Assembly (NCBI RefSeq): GCF_001690985.1 | Contig: NZ_MAJS01000046.1 | Coordinates: 1-64,000, forward strand | Direction: 5' to 3' | Source of the DNA: Aliivibrio sp. 1S175 | GTDB taxonomy: Bacteria > Pseudomonadota > Gammaproteobacteria > Enterobacterales > Vibrionaceae | DNA: 64,000 nucleotides | Part shown: piece by piece, positions 30,070 through 39,824 of the stretch | Position numbering within the stretch: the first letter of the stretch is position 1 | Layout: the number at the start of each line of letters is the position of its first letter | Made by a program: the position numbers and the translations under genes | Notes under the pieces: model-generated | Database searches by the model: none | What the model was told of the DNA's origin: nothing | What the model saw: the letters and a program-made list of their open reading frames with translations, nothing else

Positions 30070-31233
30070 ATGGATGATCAAACCATTTGTGTACCTCATT
30101 CTGGAGAGACACAACAATGGGCGTTTTATGGTCTTTTAGAAAACAAGAAATTCGTTGTAAGTGACTGCATTAATATAAAAGACACTCCGAATGGATTAGG
30201 AAATCCAACCTGGCTATCTCAACAAAAAGCAGCGAAAGCGAATGCGCCAGTTGTCGATCTGATATTAAAGAAAGGGGCGATATTTGTCGGAAAAACTCAG
30301 ATGGATGAGTTTGGTTTTGGCTTGCACGGTAATAATGCCCATTACGAAGCCATTTTAAATCCAAATAGTGAAGGGCGATTTATAGGCGGTTCTTCTTGCG
30401 GTGCTGTGGCGGCGGTTGCAAATGGGTTTGCTGATATTGGTTTAGGAACTGATTTAAATGGTGGCGTTCGGATCCCCGCGTTATATGCTGGTTTGTATGG
30501 GTTTAAATCGTCGACTTGCGGCGTCAATATGAATGGAATTGATAGCATAGCAAAAGAAGATACGTCACTTGGGTGGGTTGCAAAAAATTTATCAGACATA
30601 AGAAAAGTAGCAGCAACACTAACGCCAATGTCACCATTAGTGATGATTGATCGTATTGTGGTATTAGACAGCTTATTTCTTGATGTTCCTGATGAAGCAA
30701 AAGAAAAATTAGAAAAATTGCTTACGTCATCTCCCTATAATGTGGTTCGCAGTAAAGCGATCAGTAAGATCATTACCACAAAGGCCGCTGAGAGTTTTAA
30801 AGTTATCTCTGCAACAAGAGGGCTGCGAAATATCGAGCTTTGGATTGAAAAGAATAATTCAGTTGTTAGTGATGAAATTAAGATGCAAATGAAGTGGCTT
30901 GCTTCATTAAAATATAAAGATGAGCGTATCGCTTTAGAGCAAAGAGAGTTAGTTAAATCGGTTTTAGAATCGATTTTAGACGAAAAGACATTAATATTAA
31001 TGCCAACAACGGCGAATACTGCACCGCCAAGAACGGCATCAGATGAACAGCTGTATAAGCTTAATACTCAAATATTGAAATATACATCGTTGGCCAGTTT
31101 AGCTGATTTACCACAATTACATCTTCCATGGTTTTCAGTAAATAATTCACCGTGGGGAATTTCATTAATTGGCCAAAAAGGAATGGACAGACAGCTTATT
31201 GATGCCGCTATTCGTTGGAAGAGTAATCAATAG
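30070..31233 (+). CDS. Amidase-signature family protein, probably catalytically dead
   Basis: A 387-residue protein with the amidase-signature fold (GAIFVGKTQMDEFGFGLHGN, RFIGGSSCGAV, GLGTDLNGGVRIPALYAG, LYGFKSS). The fold is conserved but the catalytic triad is not. The cis-Ser is S108; the nucleophile position exactly 24 residues on is G132 (FAAH S217 and S241 also differ by 24), so Ser is replaced by Gly. The N-terminal motif reads VVSDCINI, with S31 where the catalytic Lys normally sits. A hydrolytic role is therefore doubtful; it may bind a ligand or partner. No signal peptide. Monocistronic, ending at a shared terminator. The alignment is clear but the reduced function is inference. Confidence 0.85.
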   Translation: MDDQTICVPHSGETQQWAFYGLLENKKFVVSDCINIKDTPNGLGNPTWLSQQKAAKANAPVVDLILKKGAIFVGKTQMDEFGFGLHGNNAHYEAILNPNSEGRFIGGSSCGAVAAVANGFADIGLGTDLNGGVRIPALYAGLYGFKSSTCGVNMNGIDSIAKEDTSLGWVAKNLSDIRKVAATLTPMSPLVMIDRIVVLDSLFLDVPDEAKEKLEKLLTSSPYNVVRSKAISKIITTKAAESFKVISATRGLRNIELWIEKNNSVVSDEIKMQMKWLASLKYKDERIALEQRELVKSVLESILDEKTLILMPTTANTAPPRTASDEQLYKLNTQILKYTSLASLADLPQLHLPWFSVNNSPWGISLIGQKGMDRQLIDAAIRWKSNQ

Positions 31234-31267
31234 ATCTATTGAACTCGATGGGTAAGTAAACCTGAAA

Positions 31268-31304
31268 TAAAAAATAGAGGAGGGCATGACCTCCTCTATT
31301 TATT
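31268..31304. terminator. Bidirectional terminator between amidase-like gene and cdd
   Basis: Perfect 11-bp stem AATAGAGGAGG / CCTCCTCTATT with loop GCATGA, preceded by AAAA and followed by TATTCTT. Confidence 0.85.
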
Positions 31305-31309
31305 CTTCA

Positions 31310-32218
31310 TTACAAAGAAACGTATTCTAATACCATATTAGGGCTTAGATCTTTTAGCGTACATGTTGTAATCGCTAAATGACTAATCGCCCCTTTATGA
31401 TCTTCAATCAATGCCGCTTTTTTTATCTCAGATAACGCTTCACGAGACATATTTGCGTGTACTAGAGCCACTTGTAGCGGTGGTAAACTAGGATTGAATG
31501 CTGCGTTTTCAGCATACATACCTGAGTAAATATTGCCGTTATTCATTTCTAACGCAACACCACTAAAGTTTTTAGAATAAGGAGCGTGACTGCGATTTGC
31601 CGCCTCGAACGCCGTGATTAGTAATGGCGAGTTAGATTCAAAAGTCAGCTCATGAGACACCTTCGCAAGTAAGCCGCCTTCAATGCCTAGATCTTTAGGG
31701 CCGAAAGATTCTGGTAAATACTCTTGTAGCGATTTTTCATCACGATCAGGCAGTTGAACCATCAAACTATCAGCGGTCGTTAATTCATTCATAAATTGAC
31801 GACAGTGACCACAAGGACTGAAATTAATAGTGATGTCTAAAATGCCTGTTTCACCGTGGATCCAAGCGTGACTGATGGCAGATTGTTCTGCATGGATAGT
31901 TTGGCCTAGTTGAACATTGCTGAATTCCATGTTCGCACCAAAATATAAATCACCAGAAACACCGCGCGCGATTGCGCCAACATAGAAGTTAGAAATTGGG
32001 GCAACAGAAAATGCAGCAGCCAAAGGTAAAAGCGCCAATCTTAATTCTTTATCGCTTAATTCACTTTGAGAAAGTAAAGACAGAAACTGTTCTTTAGTAA
32101 TGACACCAGTAAATTGCTCATTAATTAAAGGAGCAATAGCAGATAGCAATGAAGAAGGAAGTGTTTTCATCGCATCTTCTAAGCGTTGTTGCAGAGAGTC
32201 TTTATGTAGGGTGGTCAT
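31310..32218 (-). CDS. cdd: Cytidine deaminase
   Basis: A 302-residue two-domain cytidine deaminase of the E. coli type. The zinc site is HAEQSAI (His and catalytic Glu) and SPCGHCRQF (two Cys) in the first domain; the second domain is a degenerate copy. It deaminates cytidine and deoxycytidine to uridine forms in pyrimidine salvage. It follows lrgB on the same strand after 150 bp, as in the E. coli yohJ-yohK-cdd arrangement. A CRP-like site lies in that gap. Confidence 0.95.
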   Translation of the reverse strand: MTTLHKDSLQQRLEDAMKTLPSSLLSAIAPLINEQFTGVITKEQFLSLLSQSELSDKELRLALLPLAAAFSVAPISNFYVGAIARGVSGDLYFGANMEFSNVQLGQTIHAEQSAISHAWIHGETGILDITINFSPCGHCRQFMNELTTADSLMVQLPDRDEKSLQEYLPESFGPKDLGIEGGLLAKVSHELTFESNSPLLITAFEAANRSHAPYSKNFSGVALEMNNGNIYSGMYAENAAFNPSLPPLQVALVHANMSREALSEIKKAALIEDHKGAISHLAITTCTLKDLSPNMVLEYVSL

Positions 32219-32274
32219 CTATATGATCCTTTTTAAATATTATGGGATCATTTTAGAGGGAATTAGAAACGAAA

Positions 32275-32291
32275 CATAGATCAAGTTCACA
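32275..32291. promoter_or_regulatory. Possible CRP site before cdd
   Basis: On the minus strand the sequence reads TGTGAACTTGATCTATG: a good left half (TGTGA-N6) and a weak right half. E. coli cdd is CRP-activated, so the position is sensible, but the match is half-perfect only. Confidence 0.3.
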
Positions 32292-32368
32292 CTCAATGAT
32301 GCAATTTTACATTAATTACATCATTGAGAGAGATGTCACACCGTATTTGGTGTTCTTTTATCCAATGA

Positions 32369-33043
32369 TTAGTACATTAATAGCATTAGCGAATAAATCA
32401 CAGGAGCAACTAAAGACGTAATAATTCCACAAATCACGAGGGCTAATGAACTAAATGCCGCATCTTGAGGGTTCACTTCAGCCGCTTGTGCTGTACCTAA
32501 CGCATGAGAAACATTACCCATTGCTAAACCTCGCGCTAATGAGCTCTTTATCCCTAACAGGTTATAAATAGGGTAAGCGAAAATAGCCCCCATTAACCCT
32601 GCTAATAATACCAAGATAGCCGCTATAGCCGCTTCACCTTCAAGTTGTGATGAAATCGCCATCGCAATAGGTGTGGTTACTGATTTTGGTAAAATGCTAG
32701 CAACGAGCTGCATATCAGCGCCCATCCACACCGCTAAGAATGCGCCAGATAACATAGAGAACAAAGATCCAACACTACAAGCTAATAAAATAATCTTCCA
32801 GTTAGCACGTATATGGGGCAATTGTTCATACAATGGATAAGCTAAAGCAACAACAGCAGGCTGCAGTAAATAACTTAAAAATGCATTATCTGCATAGTAA
32901 GTTTCATAGGGAACCTTTAATACCATCAAAATAGGAATGACAATAAAAACACTCAATAATAATGGATTATTAAGCGGATGAGGAAAGCGTTTTGCAAACC
33001 AACGGGCTGAATAAAAAACAACGACCGTTAAAATAACCCACAT
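32369..33043 (-). CDS. yohK: LrgB family membrane protein (YohK)
   Basis: A 224-residue polytopic protein of the LrgB/CidB family (family signature QPAVVALAYPLYEQLPHI; PKSVTTPIAMAIS; GNVSHALGTAQAAEVN). It has 6-7 membrane spans. LrgAB proteins act as a two-component transporter or murein-hydrolase regulator, with pyruvate and nucleoside links reported in some species. Its start overlaps the lrgA stop by 1 base (TAATG), indicating coupled translation. cdd follows downstream. Confidence 0.9.
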   Translation of the reverse strand: MWVILTVVVFYSARWFAKRFPHPLNNPLLLSVFIVIPILMVLKVPYETYYADNAFLSYLLQPAVVALAYPLYEQLPHIRANWKIILLACSVGSLFSMLSGAFLAVWMGADMQLVASILPKSVTTPIAMAISSQLEGEAAIAAILVLLAGLMGAIFAYPIYNLLGIKSSLARGLAMGNVSHALGTAQAAEVNPQDAAFSSLALVICGIITSLVAPVIYSLMLLMY

Positions 33044-33393
33044 TATTTATTACCTCTATCAAGACGATCGATAAATAATGACAGGCACACTAATACTAAT
33101 AGCGACCCCCCCGCGGTACTCACAATAATAGGTATGGCGTTATCAAGCAGTAAATCAAAATGCGTCATTAACCCAACTGAAATAGGGATAAATAAGATCA
33201 GCATATTGCGCATAAAAAACTGACAGCCAGTTGCTGTCCAATCAGGCTTGCATACGCCAATTACCATTGCAGTAAATAGAATAAGCATTCCAATAATACT
33301 GCCGGGAACCGAAATGTTCAGCCACGATTGAAGTCCGTTACCCGCAAATAAGGAAGCAAAAATCCAAGCGAAAGAATAAATATATTTAATCAT
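33043..33393 (-). CDS. yohJ: LrgA family membrane protein (YohJ)
   Basis: A 116-residue protein with four predicted membrane helices, the LrgA/CidA family pattern (LQSWLNISVPGSIIGMLILF; NMLILFIPISVGLMTHFDLL). It works with LrgB. Its start ATG overlaps the sbcB stop (ATGA), and its stop overlaps the lrgB start. The order sbcB-lrgA-lrgB-cdd is thus an operon-like run. Confidence 0.9.
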   Translation of the reverse strand: MIKYIYSFAWIFASLFAGNGLQSWLNISVPGSIIGMLILFTAMVIGVCKPDWTATGCQFFMRNMLILFIPISVGLMTHFDLLLDNAIPIIVSTAGGSLLVLVCLSLFIDRLDRGNK

Positions 33394-34814
33394 GATACTA
33401 ACTGTTGTACGTAATTATAAACGGCGCGAAGAATCGCAGTCTTTTTCTCATTGCCTTCAGATTCAAGGTATAGATTTTCAAAGTTTGATTCATATTCAGG
33501 TAAATGAGTTTGGAAATAATCTTGCAAGTGAGCTTGCCACTTTAGCTGTTCTGATTCATTAAGCGTATGCGGGAAATTACGCGCACGATAACGGAACAGT
33601 AACGGTTTAATTCGTGGGTCACTGACATTTGGTTCAAAGTCGATTAGCTGCTCAGGTGTCGATTGACGGATCATATCAATCGCTGTTTTATCAGCATGAG
33701 AGAAGAAACCATCGTATAGAAGGGTATCTACATTAGTCGACTTTTCATAATTTGGTTCAATGCTGTACAAAGCAATCAGCTTCTGTCTGATCTCAGGATT
33801 ATCACGGATCACTTTAAGATTTTTTAAACAGGCCGCTCTGTCTACATTTAGGTTTTCAGCATTCTCAGCCGTCAGCGTTTTTGCCGGCGCAAGAATAGGG
33901 CACTTGTTTAAATGCACGAGTTTTACCGGAACTGGCAATTCATCAGGCGCAAGATCAGCACGCTTGGTATACATACGTTGATGTAGTTGCTCTGCATCTA
34001 ATTCTAGGAACACACTTGGGTCTAATGCTAAATCAATCGTAATGACCGCGTTGTTGTTCGTTGGGTGCCAAGCAACAGGCACAATCCAGCTGATATTGCC
34101 TCTATCTACGCCAAACATACCAGATACGTGCATTAACGGTGTCATTTCAACGATATCGATTAACGTTGCCGCTTTCTTTTTATGACGCATAGAAAGCAGG
34201 TAGTTAAACATTTTAGGTTGTGCTTTTTTAACCACTTTAGCTAACTCGATGGTGGCAATAACATCGGCCATCGCATCGTGGGCATTTTCATGTTCAATGC
34301 CATTTGCTTGAGAGAGTTTTTCTAATCTAAAGCTTGGTTTACCTTCTTCGTCTTTTGGCCATTGAATGCCTTCAGGACGTAGCGCATAAACGGCACGCAT
34401 CACATCAAGTAGATCCCAACGTGAATTACCATTTTGCCAGCTCCAACCATACGGTTCAAAGAAGTTACGGTATAAGGTGTAGCGAGAAACTTCATCATCA
34501 AAACGAATGTTGTTGTAGCCTAATGAACACGTATTTGGCTGTGATAATTCCTTATGGATTTGAGTAATGAACTCAGGCTCAGACAAGCCTTTATTTACCG
34601 CAGTTTGTGGTGTGATACCCGTAATTAAACACGCTTCAGGAGAAGGTAAGTAATCAATTGGAGGGCGGCAGTAAATAACTAATGGCTCACCAATGATATT
34701 GAAATCTTCATCGGTACGAACCCCAGCAAATTGGCATGGGCGATCGAGAGATGGGCTAGTTCCCCATGTCTCATAATCGAAAAAGAAGAAACTTGGTGCG
34801 TTATCCTGCGGCAT
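33390..34814 (-). CDS. sbcB: Exodeoxyribonuclease I
   Basis: About 474 residues, matching E. coli ExoI (475). Motif I FFDYETWG near the N-terminus gives the first Asp and Glu; the C-terminal part of the nuclease domain has NAHDAMADVIATIELA (ExoIII-type HxxxxD), followed by SH3-like and helical domains. It degrades single-stranded DNA 3'-5' in recombination and repair. I use the ATG giving MPQDNAPSFF; an in-frame TTG 12 bp earlier is possible. Overlaps lrgA downstream. Confidence 0.95.
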   Translation of the reverse strand: MPQDNAPSFFFFDYETWGTSPSLDRPCQFAGVRTDEDFNIIGEPLVIYCRPPIDYLPSPEACLITGITPQTAVNKGLSEPEFITQIHKELSQPNTCSLGYNNIRFDDEVSRYTLYRNFFEPYGWSWQNGNSRWDLLDVMRAVYALRPEGIQWPKDEEGKPSFRLEKLSQANGIEHENAHDAMADVIATIELAKVVKKAQPKMFNYLLSMRHKKKAATLIDIVEMTPLMHVSGMFGVDRGNISWIVPVAWHPTNNNAVITIDLALDPSVFLELDAEQLHQRMYTKRADLAPDELPVPVKLVHLNKCPILAPAKTLTAENAENLNVDRAACLKNLKVIRDNPEIRQKLIALYSIEPNYEKSTNVDTLLYDGFFSHADKTAIDMIRQSTPEQLIDFEPNVSDPRIKPLLFRYRARNFPHTLNESEQLKWQAHLQDYFQTHLPEYESNFENLYLESEGNEKKTAILRAVYNYVQQLVS

Positions 34815-34816
34815 AA

Positions 34817-35104
34817 GTGTGTCCAATTAATAGCAATACATTAATTATCAGAGATCTATCACATAATCGCAAGGCATTAGAAACAGAAGAGGAAGAAAAA
34901 TTAGAAGGGTCTTTATTGAGTGATGATCTTTGCTTAACGAGCATATTGACCACGAACAAATACATTCGTCATTTACGTGCGATGTTAAAGCGTGAGTATT
35001 GGCGAACGCATGACTTTAGACGCTCGTTATCTACAGGAATTTCAGCGCTTGGTGTTATGTCTTATGAGTGCTATGCAGAAAAGTTGATACTAGGTATGAG
35101 ATAG
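34817..35104 (+). CDS. Possible small hypothetical protein
   Basis: An open frame of up to 95 codons from a GTG. Its composition looks protein-like (ALETEEEEKLEGSLLSDD; RAMLKREYWRTHDFRRSLST; GVMSYECYAEKL), with no membrane segment. The only early start is the GTG that lies right against the sbcB start and no ribosome-binding site is visible; a later ATG (MLKREYW) would give a 41-residue product. I do not recognise the family. It may be real, a remnant or chance. Apart from this, the region from 34815 to 35361 shows no other gene. Confidence 0.35.
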   Translation: MCPINSNTLIIRDLSHNRKALETEEEEKLEGSLLSDDLCLTSILTTNKYIRHLRAMLKREYWRTHDFRRSLSTGISALGVMSYECYAEKLILGMR

Positions 35105-35361
35105 AAGAATCCAGCTCAAATTATTAGCGGTTATTTTATTGAGTTGGAATTTTGGATGAATTTAGTCAAATATCTGTAATTTCAAGATAAATCAGTGTTA
35201 CAGCTTTTGGAATGGTGTCTTAAAAATGAAAATCAGAAACAAATTGAAATCTAAAAGTGTCTATTTTGTTAATCATCACCTATATTCTTTTTGAACAAGA
35301 ACTTGGTTCGGAATAAAAAATTAAAGCGAAATCAAGTGATAATAATTATATAGGAATCATT

Positions 35362-36048
35362 ATGAATAAATACATGGCAGAGTTTATAGGTACATTTTGG
35401 CTAGTGCTAGGAGGGTGTGGTAGTGCCGTATTAGCCGCTGGTTTTCCTGAGCTAGGTATAGGGTTTGCCGGCGTAGCTCTGGCTTTTGGTTTAACCGTAT
35501 TAACAATGGCATTTGCGATTGGACATATTTCAGGTTGTCACCTAAACCCAGCAGTATCTATCGGCCTTTGGGTTGGTGGACGCTTTGATGTAAAAGATCT
35601 CGTACCTTACATTATTTCACAAGTTTTAGGCGGGATTGCAGCAGGTGGTATCTTATATCTAATCGCAAGTGGTCAAGCTGGCTTTGATTTAGCGGGTGGT
35701 TTTGCCTCAAATGGTTTTGGTGAACATTCACCTGGTGGTTACACAATGACAGCGGCATTAATTACAGAAATTGTAATGACTGCAATGTTCTTAATTGTCA
35801 TCATGGGTGCAACAGATAGCCGTGCTCCAGCAGGATTTGCACCGATTGCAATTGGTCTGTGTTTAACACTTATCCATTTAATCAGTATTCCTGTGACTAA
35901 CACTTCTGTTAACCCTGCACGTAGTACAGCAGTTGCTTTGTATGCGGGTGATTGGGCTATATCTCAGCTTTGGTTATTCTGGATAGCTCCAATTGTGGGT
36001 GCTATTATTGGTGCTTTGATCTATAAAGTAATGGCGAAAGAGTCATAA
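35362..36048 (+). CDS. aqpZ: Aquaporin Z
   Basis: A 228-residue channel with two NPA motifs, [13 protein letters not shown] and [15 protein letters not shown], six membrane spans and the water-selective filter context (Arg after the second NPA). It mediates rapid water flow across the inner membrane. An AGGA lies 6 bases before the ATG. The last residues are MAKES. A 257-bp region upstream carries AT-rich promoter-like sequence but no element I can name. Followed by a strong terminator. Confidence 0.96.
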   Translation: MNKYMAEFIGTFWLVLGGCGSAVLAAGFPELGIGFAGVALAFGLTVLTMAFAIGHISGCHLNPAVSIGLWVGGRFDVKDLVPYIISQVLGGIAAGGILYLIASGQAGFDLAGGFASNGFGEHSPGGYTMTAALITEIVMTAMFLIVIMGATDSRAPAGFAPIAIGLCLTLIHLISIPVTNTSVNPARSTAVALYAGDWAISQLWLFWIAPIVGAIIGALIYKVMAKES

Positions 36049-36078
36049 TACTTAAATAACCGTTTTAGAGAATAAATA

Positions 36079-36114
36079 AAAATGCCGATGATTTAATTCA
36101 TCGGCATTTTTTAT
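36079..36114. terminator. Terminator after aqpZ
   Basis: Perfect stem AATGCCGATGA / TCATCGGCATT with loop TTTAAT, then TTTTTATA; also usable from the minus strand for the small gene at 36131. Confidence 0.9.
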
Positions 36115-36130
36115 AACCATTTTTTAACCG

Positions 36131-36301
36131 CTATTTTTGATTTATTTGTTCCATCTCAGCTAAATCGTATTCTCTGATATCGATTTTAGCGTAATCATTA
36201 CAGCTTGAGCAGGCGTAGTACTTTGCGCCATCACAGTATTGATGCTGTAATACCATCGCTGGTTTTTTACACCAGTCGCAGTGACCTTCTAAATTAAACA
36301 T
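36131..36301 (-). CDS. Small zinc-ribbon-like protein, 56 aa
   Basis: A 56-residue protein starting MFNLEGHCDWCKKPAM. Two CxxC pairs, CDWC and CSSC, are separated by about 22 residues with an extra Cys/His pair (LQHQYCDGAKYYAC), a typical layout for a single zinc-ribbon. An AGAGAAAG ribosome-binding site precedes the ATG; an upstream in-frame start would add 23 residues with poor conservation. Unknown function; such mini zinc proteins often bind RNA or protein. It is convergent with aqpZ. Confidence 0.6.
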   Translation of the reverse strand: MFNLEGHCDWCKKPAMVLQHQYCDGAKYYACSSCNDYAKIDIREYDLAEMEQINQK

Positions 36302-36437
36302 ATGACTTTCTCTATTTATAGTACGATGAGCTTTATATGTTAAGTTATTGTTATTACATTTTGATAACATATTTGAGTGCGAAAATTATATAGAGATGTC
36401 TTAAATTGTAAAGCGTTGCCTCTAATATTGGGAGTCA

Positions 36438-37463
36438 TCACGGCTTTAGTTGGCGATAAGCCTTATTTATTTCAGTCAGCATCACACCGTCGGTTCCATG
36501 ATCAGGGTGGTGAAGTTGAGCAAGTTTACGATATTGTCTTTTAATATCTGAAGTACTGCTTTGTACTGTAATTCCTAATAATTGATAAGGCGTAAAGTTT
36601 AGCATTGCTGGTTTTCTTGCTGAATCTAACTCAATATTTAAGCGCTTGATTGTGACCTCTTGAGCGTCCGCTCTGATCTTCAACTTCTCGTTTGTATCTT
36701 GCAGACGCTTGAATTTTTCATTTTGCAGTGATTTAGCAAAATTAGTGTGCAGTGGTGAGTTTTCTTTCGTTTGATTAATGGCTTTTTTTAATCGCAATAA
36801 CAGAAAAACCAGAATAACTATCATGATAACGATAAGTAAATAACTACCAAAAGTGATCAATGCCGTTGGTTTTTCTACTTGCGTGATAATAATTGTTTTT
36901 GGTTCAGGTGTTGCTTCTGGTTCAGTAAGTTTTGCTTGAGTTGTTTCAATCTGAAATGTTTCTTCTTGGGTGATTGGAGTTTGTTCCGATTTCTGTTGTT
37001 CTTCTGCTAATGACTCCAATACTCGTTTATAGCCAAGCATAGCCTCGCCATGCCCATTATGAGACGCAATTTGATACCACAAAGAGGCATTATATAAATC
37101 GACTTTGCCAGATAAGCCGTATTCATAAATCTCACCTAAATAGAATTGAGACGGTGGGTTATTTTGCGTTGCTGCGCGAGTAAACCAATAGATGGCTTGT
37201 TTACTGTCTTGAGCTACGCCATAACCATTTTTATAGATTTGGCCAAGGTTAAATTGGGCTGTGGTGTTATCTTGGATAGCCGCTTGTTTATACCACTGAA
37301 TAGCATGATCAATATTGATGGGACGATTTGTGCCTGATTCATACTCCATTGCCAGTTTTACTTGCGCACGGGCATCACCCAATTCCGCTTTTTCTTCTAA
37401 AGAATTGGCATAAGTGGTGAAACTAAAAAGTAGAGCAATAATAAGTAAAATCGAACGAACCAT
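36438..37463 (-). CDS. Sel1-repeat, membrane-anchored J-domain protein
   Basis: A 341-residue protein with an unusual architecture. It has a signal sequence (residues 1-19), three Sel1-like repeats (about 30-145; AQFNLGQIYKNGYGV, SQFYLGEIYEYGLSG), a Pro/Thr-rich linker, one membrane span (about 202-226), a coiled-coil stretch, and a C-terminal J-domain (about 290-341) with the HPD motif (LAQLHHPDHGTDG). The Sel1 part would be periplasmic and the J-domain cytoplasmic, ready to stimulate a DnaK ATPase at the membrane. The next gene upstream encodes a DnaK, but a terminator separates them. Function is inferred. Confidence 0.85.
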   Translation of the reverse strand: MVRSILLIIALLFSFTTYANSLEEKAELGDARAQVKLAMEYESGTNRPINIDHAIQWYKQAAIQDNTTAQFNLGQIYKNGYGVAQDSKQAIYWFTRAATQNNPPSQFYLGEIYEYGLSGKVDLYNASLWYQIASHNGHGEAMLGYKRVLESLAEEQQKSEQTPITQEETFQIETTQAKLTEPEATPEPKTIIITQVEKPTALITFGSYLLIVIMIVILVFLLLRLKKAINQTKENSPLHTNFAKSLQNEKFKRLQDTNEKLKIRADAQEVTIKRLNIELDSARKPAMLNFTPYQLLGITVQSSTSDIKRQYRKLAQLHHPDHGTDGVMLTEINKAYRQLKP

Positions 37464-37632
37464 AAATATAAAATTATTAACAATAAAAAGACGGCAACAG
37501 TGTAGCGATAGGGAGATAGAAAAGTAAAGGTAAAAGGATAACTAAGAAGGTAGGTAAGTTAATCTCCTTAAGGTTGCCTTTATTTCTTTGGCAGTATTAT
37601 CATCAAGATACGTAGCTTCTTATTTAAATCCG

Positions 37633-37669
37633 AGAAAAAGGGCGCATGAGTTTCCTCAATACGCCCTAA
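37633..37669 (-). terminator. Terminator of dnaK
   Basis: On the minus strand, AGGGCGTATTGAGG pairs with TCATGCGCCCT and is followed by TTTTTCTC. It lies 43 bp after the dnaK stop, so dnaK and the Sel1-J gene are separate units. Confidence 0.85.
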
Positions 37670-37711
37670 ATTTACTTGTTAACGCTGATTAGTCTTAGAG
37701 TGAATGAAGTA

Positions 37712-39610
37712 TTATTTTACCTCTTCAAACTCTGCATCTACTACATCATCTTCTTGCTTAGGTTGCGCTCCTGCGTCAGCACCTTGTTGTGCTTGCGCTT
37801 TCTGTTGAGCAATTTCCATTAGCTTTTGTGCTGCTTGCATTAGCTCTTGAGTTTTCGCATCGATTGCTTCTTTATCATCACCTGACTTAACGTCTTCTAG
37901 CGCTTTGATTGCGGCTTCGATTTTTTCTTTCTCATCAGCGGGAAGTGCATCACCTGCTTCTTCGATTTGTTTCTTCGTACCGTGGATCATTTGATCCGCT
38001 TGGTTACGTGCTGTTACTAACTCTTCGAACTTTTTGTCCGCGTCTTTGTTTGCTTCAGCTTCTTGTACCATTGCTTCGATTTCTTCAGGAGTTAAACCAC
38101 CAGATGCTTTAATCGTGATCTTCTGTTCTTTACCTGTTGTCTTATCTTTTGCAGATACGTTTAGGATACCATCAGCATCTAGATCGAACGTTACTTCGAT
38201 TTGTGCCGTACCACGCGGTGCTGCTTGAATACCTTCTAGGTTAAATTGACCTAGAGATTTATTGTATGTCGCTTGCTTACGCTCACCTTGAAGTACGTGG
38301 ATTGTTACCGCACTTTGGTTATCTTCAGCCGTTGAGAACGTTTGGTCCGCCTTAGTAGGGATCGTTGTGTTCTTCTCAATTAGTTTAGTCATAACACCAC
38401 CCATCGTTTCGATACCGAAAGAGAGAGGAGTCACATCTAAAAGAAGGACATCTTTAACATCACCCGCTAGAACGCCACCTTGAACTGCTGCACCCATTGC
38501 GACTGCTTCATCAGGGTTTACATCACGACGCGCTTCTTTACCAAAGAAATCAGCCACTTTTGCTTGAACCATAGGCATACGTGTTTGGCCACCAACTAGG
38601 ATAACATCAGTGATGGAATCAATAGTTAGATCAGCATCGGCTAGAGCCACTTTTAACGGTTCAAGCGTACGAATGACTAAGTCTTCAACTAGAGATTCTA
38701 GTTTTGCGCGCGTCACTTTAACGTTCATGTGCTTAGGACCAGTTGCATCAGCAGTAACGTAAGGAAGGTTTACGTCAGTTTGTTGAGCTGAAGACAGTTC
38801 AATCTTCGCTTTTTCTGCTGCTTCTTTAACACGTTGCATAGCCAGTGGATCAGTTTTAAGGTTGATACCTTGTTCTTTTTTGAACTCGTCAACTAAGAAA
38901 TTGATCATACGGTTATCGAAATCTTCACCACCTAGGTGAGTATCGCCGTTTGTTGCAAGCACTTCGAACGTTTGCTCGCCATCAACGTTGTCGATTTCAA
39001 TGATAGAGATATCGAAGGTACCACCACCAAGATCGTATACTGCGATAGTGCGCTCGCCGCCTTTTTTATCTAGGCCGTAAGCCAGTGCCGCCGCTGTTGG
39101 TTCATTGATGATACGTTTAACATCAAGACCTGCGATACGACCTGCATCTTTCGTTGCTTGACGTTGAGCATCATTAAAGTAAGCAGGAACCGTAATTACC
39201 GCGCCAGTTACTTCTTCGCCTAGGAAATCTTCCGCTGTTTTCTTCATTTTCTTAAGAATTTCAGCAGACACTTGAGGCGCAGCCATTTTTTGGCCTCGCG
39301 CTTCAACCCAAGCATCACCGTTATCAGCTTTAACAATTTTGTACGGCATGATTTCGATATCACGTTGAACTTCTTCGTCTTCAAAACGACGGCCAATAAG
39401 ACGCTTAATCGCAAACAAGGTATTTTGTGGATTAGTAATCGCTTGACGTTTAGCTGGCTGACCAACAAGTGTTTCGCCATCTGTGTAAGCAATTACCGAT
39501 GCCGTTGTACGTTCGCCTTCCGCATTTTCTAAGATACGTGGTGTGTCGCCATCTAAAACAGCAACACAAGAATTCGTTGTACCTAGGTCGATACCAATGA
39601 TTTTACCCAT
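37712..39610 (-). CDS. dnaK: Hsp70 chaperone DnaK (likely second copy)
   Basis: A 632-residue Hsp70: [19 protein letters not shown] (ATPase phosphate loop), [12 protein letters not shown], the linker [10 protein letters not shown], and a C-terminal EEVK tail, close to the E. coli EEVD-like end. It folds nascent and damaged proteins together with a J-protein and GrpE. The canonical vibrio dnaK is followed by dnaJ; here there is none. Instead the flanks are an Hsp20 gene (upstream) and a membrane J-domain protein (downstream), so this may be a paralogue. Whether another dnaK exists in the genome cannot be seen from this window. AAAGGA lies before the ATG. Confidence 0.94.
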   Translation of the reverse strand: MGKIIGIDLGTTNSCVAVLDGDTPRILENAEGERTTASVIAYTDGETLVGQPAKRQAITNPQNTLFAIKRLIGRRFEDEEVQRDIEIMPYKIVKADNGDAWVEARGQKMAAPQVSAEILKKMKKTAEDFLGEEVTGAVITVPAYFNDAQRQATKDAGRIAGLDVKRIINEPTAAALAYGLDKKGGERTIAVYDLGGGTFDISIIEIDNVDGEQTFEVLATNGDTHLGGEDFDNRMINFLVDEFKKEQGINLKTDPLAMQRVKEAAEKAKIELSSAQQTDVNLPYVTADATGPKHMNVKVTRAKLESLVEDLVIRTLEPLKVALADADLTIDSITDVILVGGQTRMPMVQAKVADFFGKEARRDVNPDEAVAMGAAVQGGVLAGDVKDVLLLDVTPLSFGIETMGGVMTKLIEKNTTIPTKADQTFSTAEDNQSAVTIHVLQGERKQATYNKSLGQFNLEGIQAAPRGTAQIEVTFDLDADGILNVSAKDKTTGKEQKITIKASGGLTPEEIEAMVQEAEANKDADKKFEELVTARNQADQMIHGTKKQIEEAGDALPADEKEKIEAAIKALEDVKSGDDKEAIDAKTQELMQAAQKLMEIAQQKAQAQQGADAGAQPKQEDDVVDAEFEEVK

Positions 39611-39680
39611 AATAATTTTTCCTTTGAATTCGCATTAGTTATTATAATGCAAATAATTTAAATTTGATGTTATTTAATAA

Positions 39681-39713
39681 GCGTAAACTTAGTGTGTATT
39701 TACGAGTTTACGC
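39681..39713. repeat. Inverted repeat between dnaK and hsp20
   Basis: Perfect 9-bp arms GCGTAAACT (39681-39689) and AGTTTACGC (39705-39713) with a 15-base loop, about 75 bp upstream of dnaK. It has no T-run, so it looks like a regulatory site or 5'-UTR structure rather than a terminator. The protein it might bind is unknown. Confidence 0.45.
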
Positions 39714-39824
39714 TATTCTCAATGAAATATGATGATGCTTATTCGCGTTAATCAATAGGTGAGGGCTGTATTTTTATAGTAAATACAATGCGTTGTTATC
39801 ACCGATGAGTAACGATAATATGTG

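Noticed and set aside
32290-32330. Inverted repeat TCAATGATG / CATCATTGA between lrgB and cdd as a terminator
   Set aside because: No T-run on either strand; probably a UTR structure, too weak to annotate.
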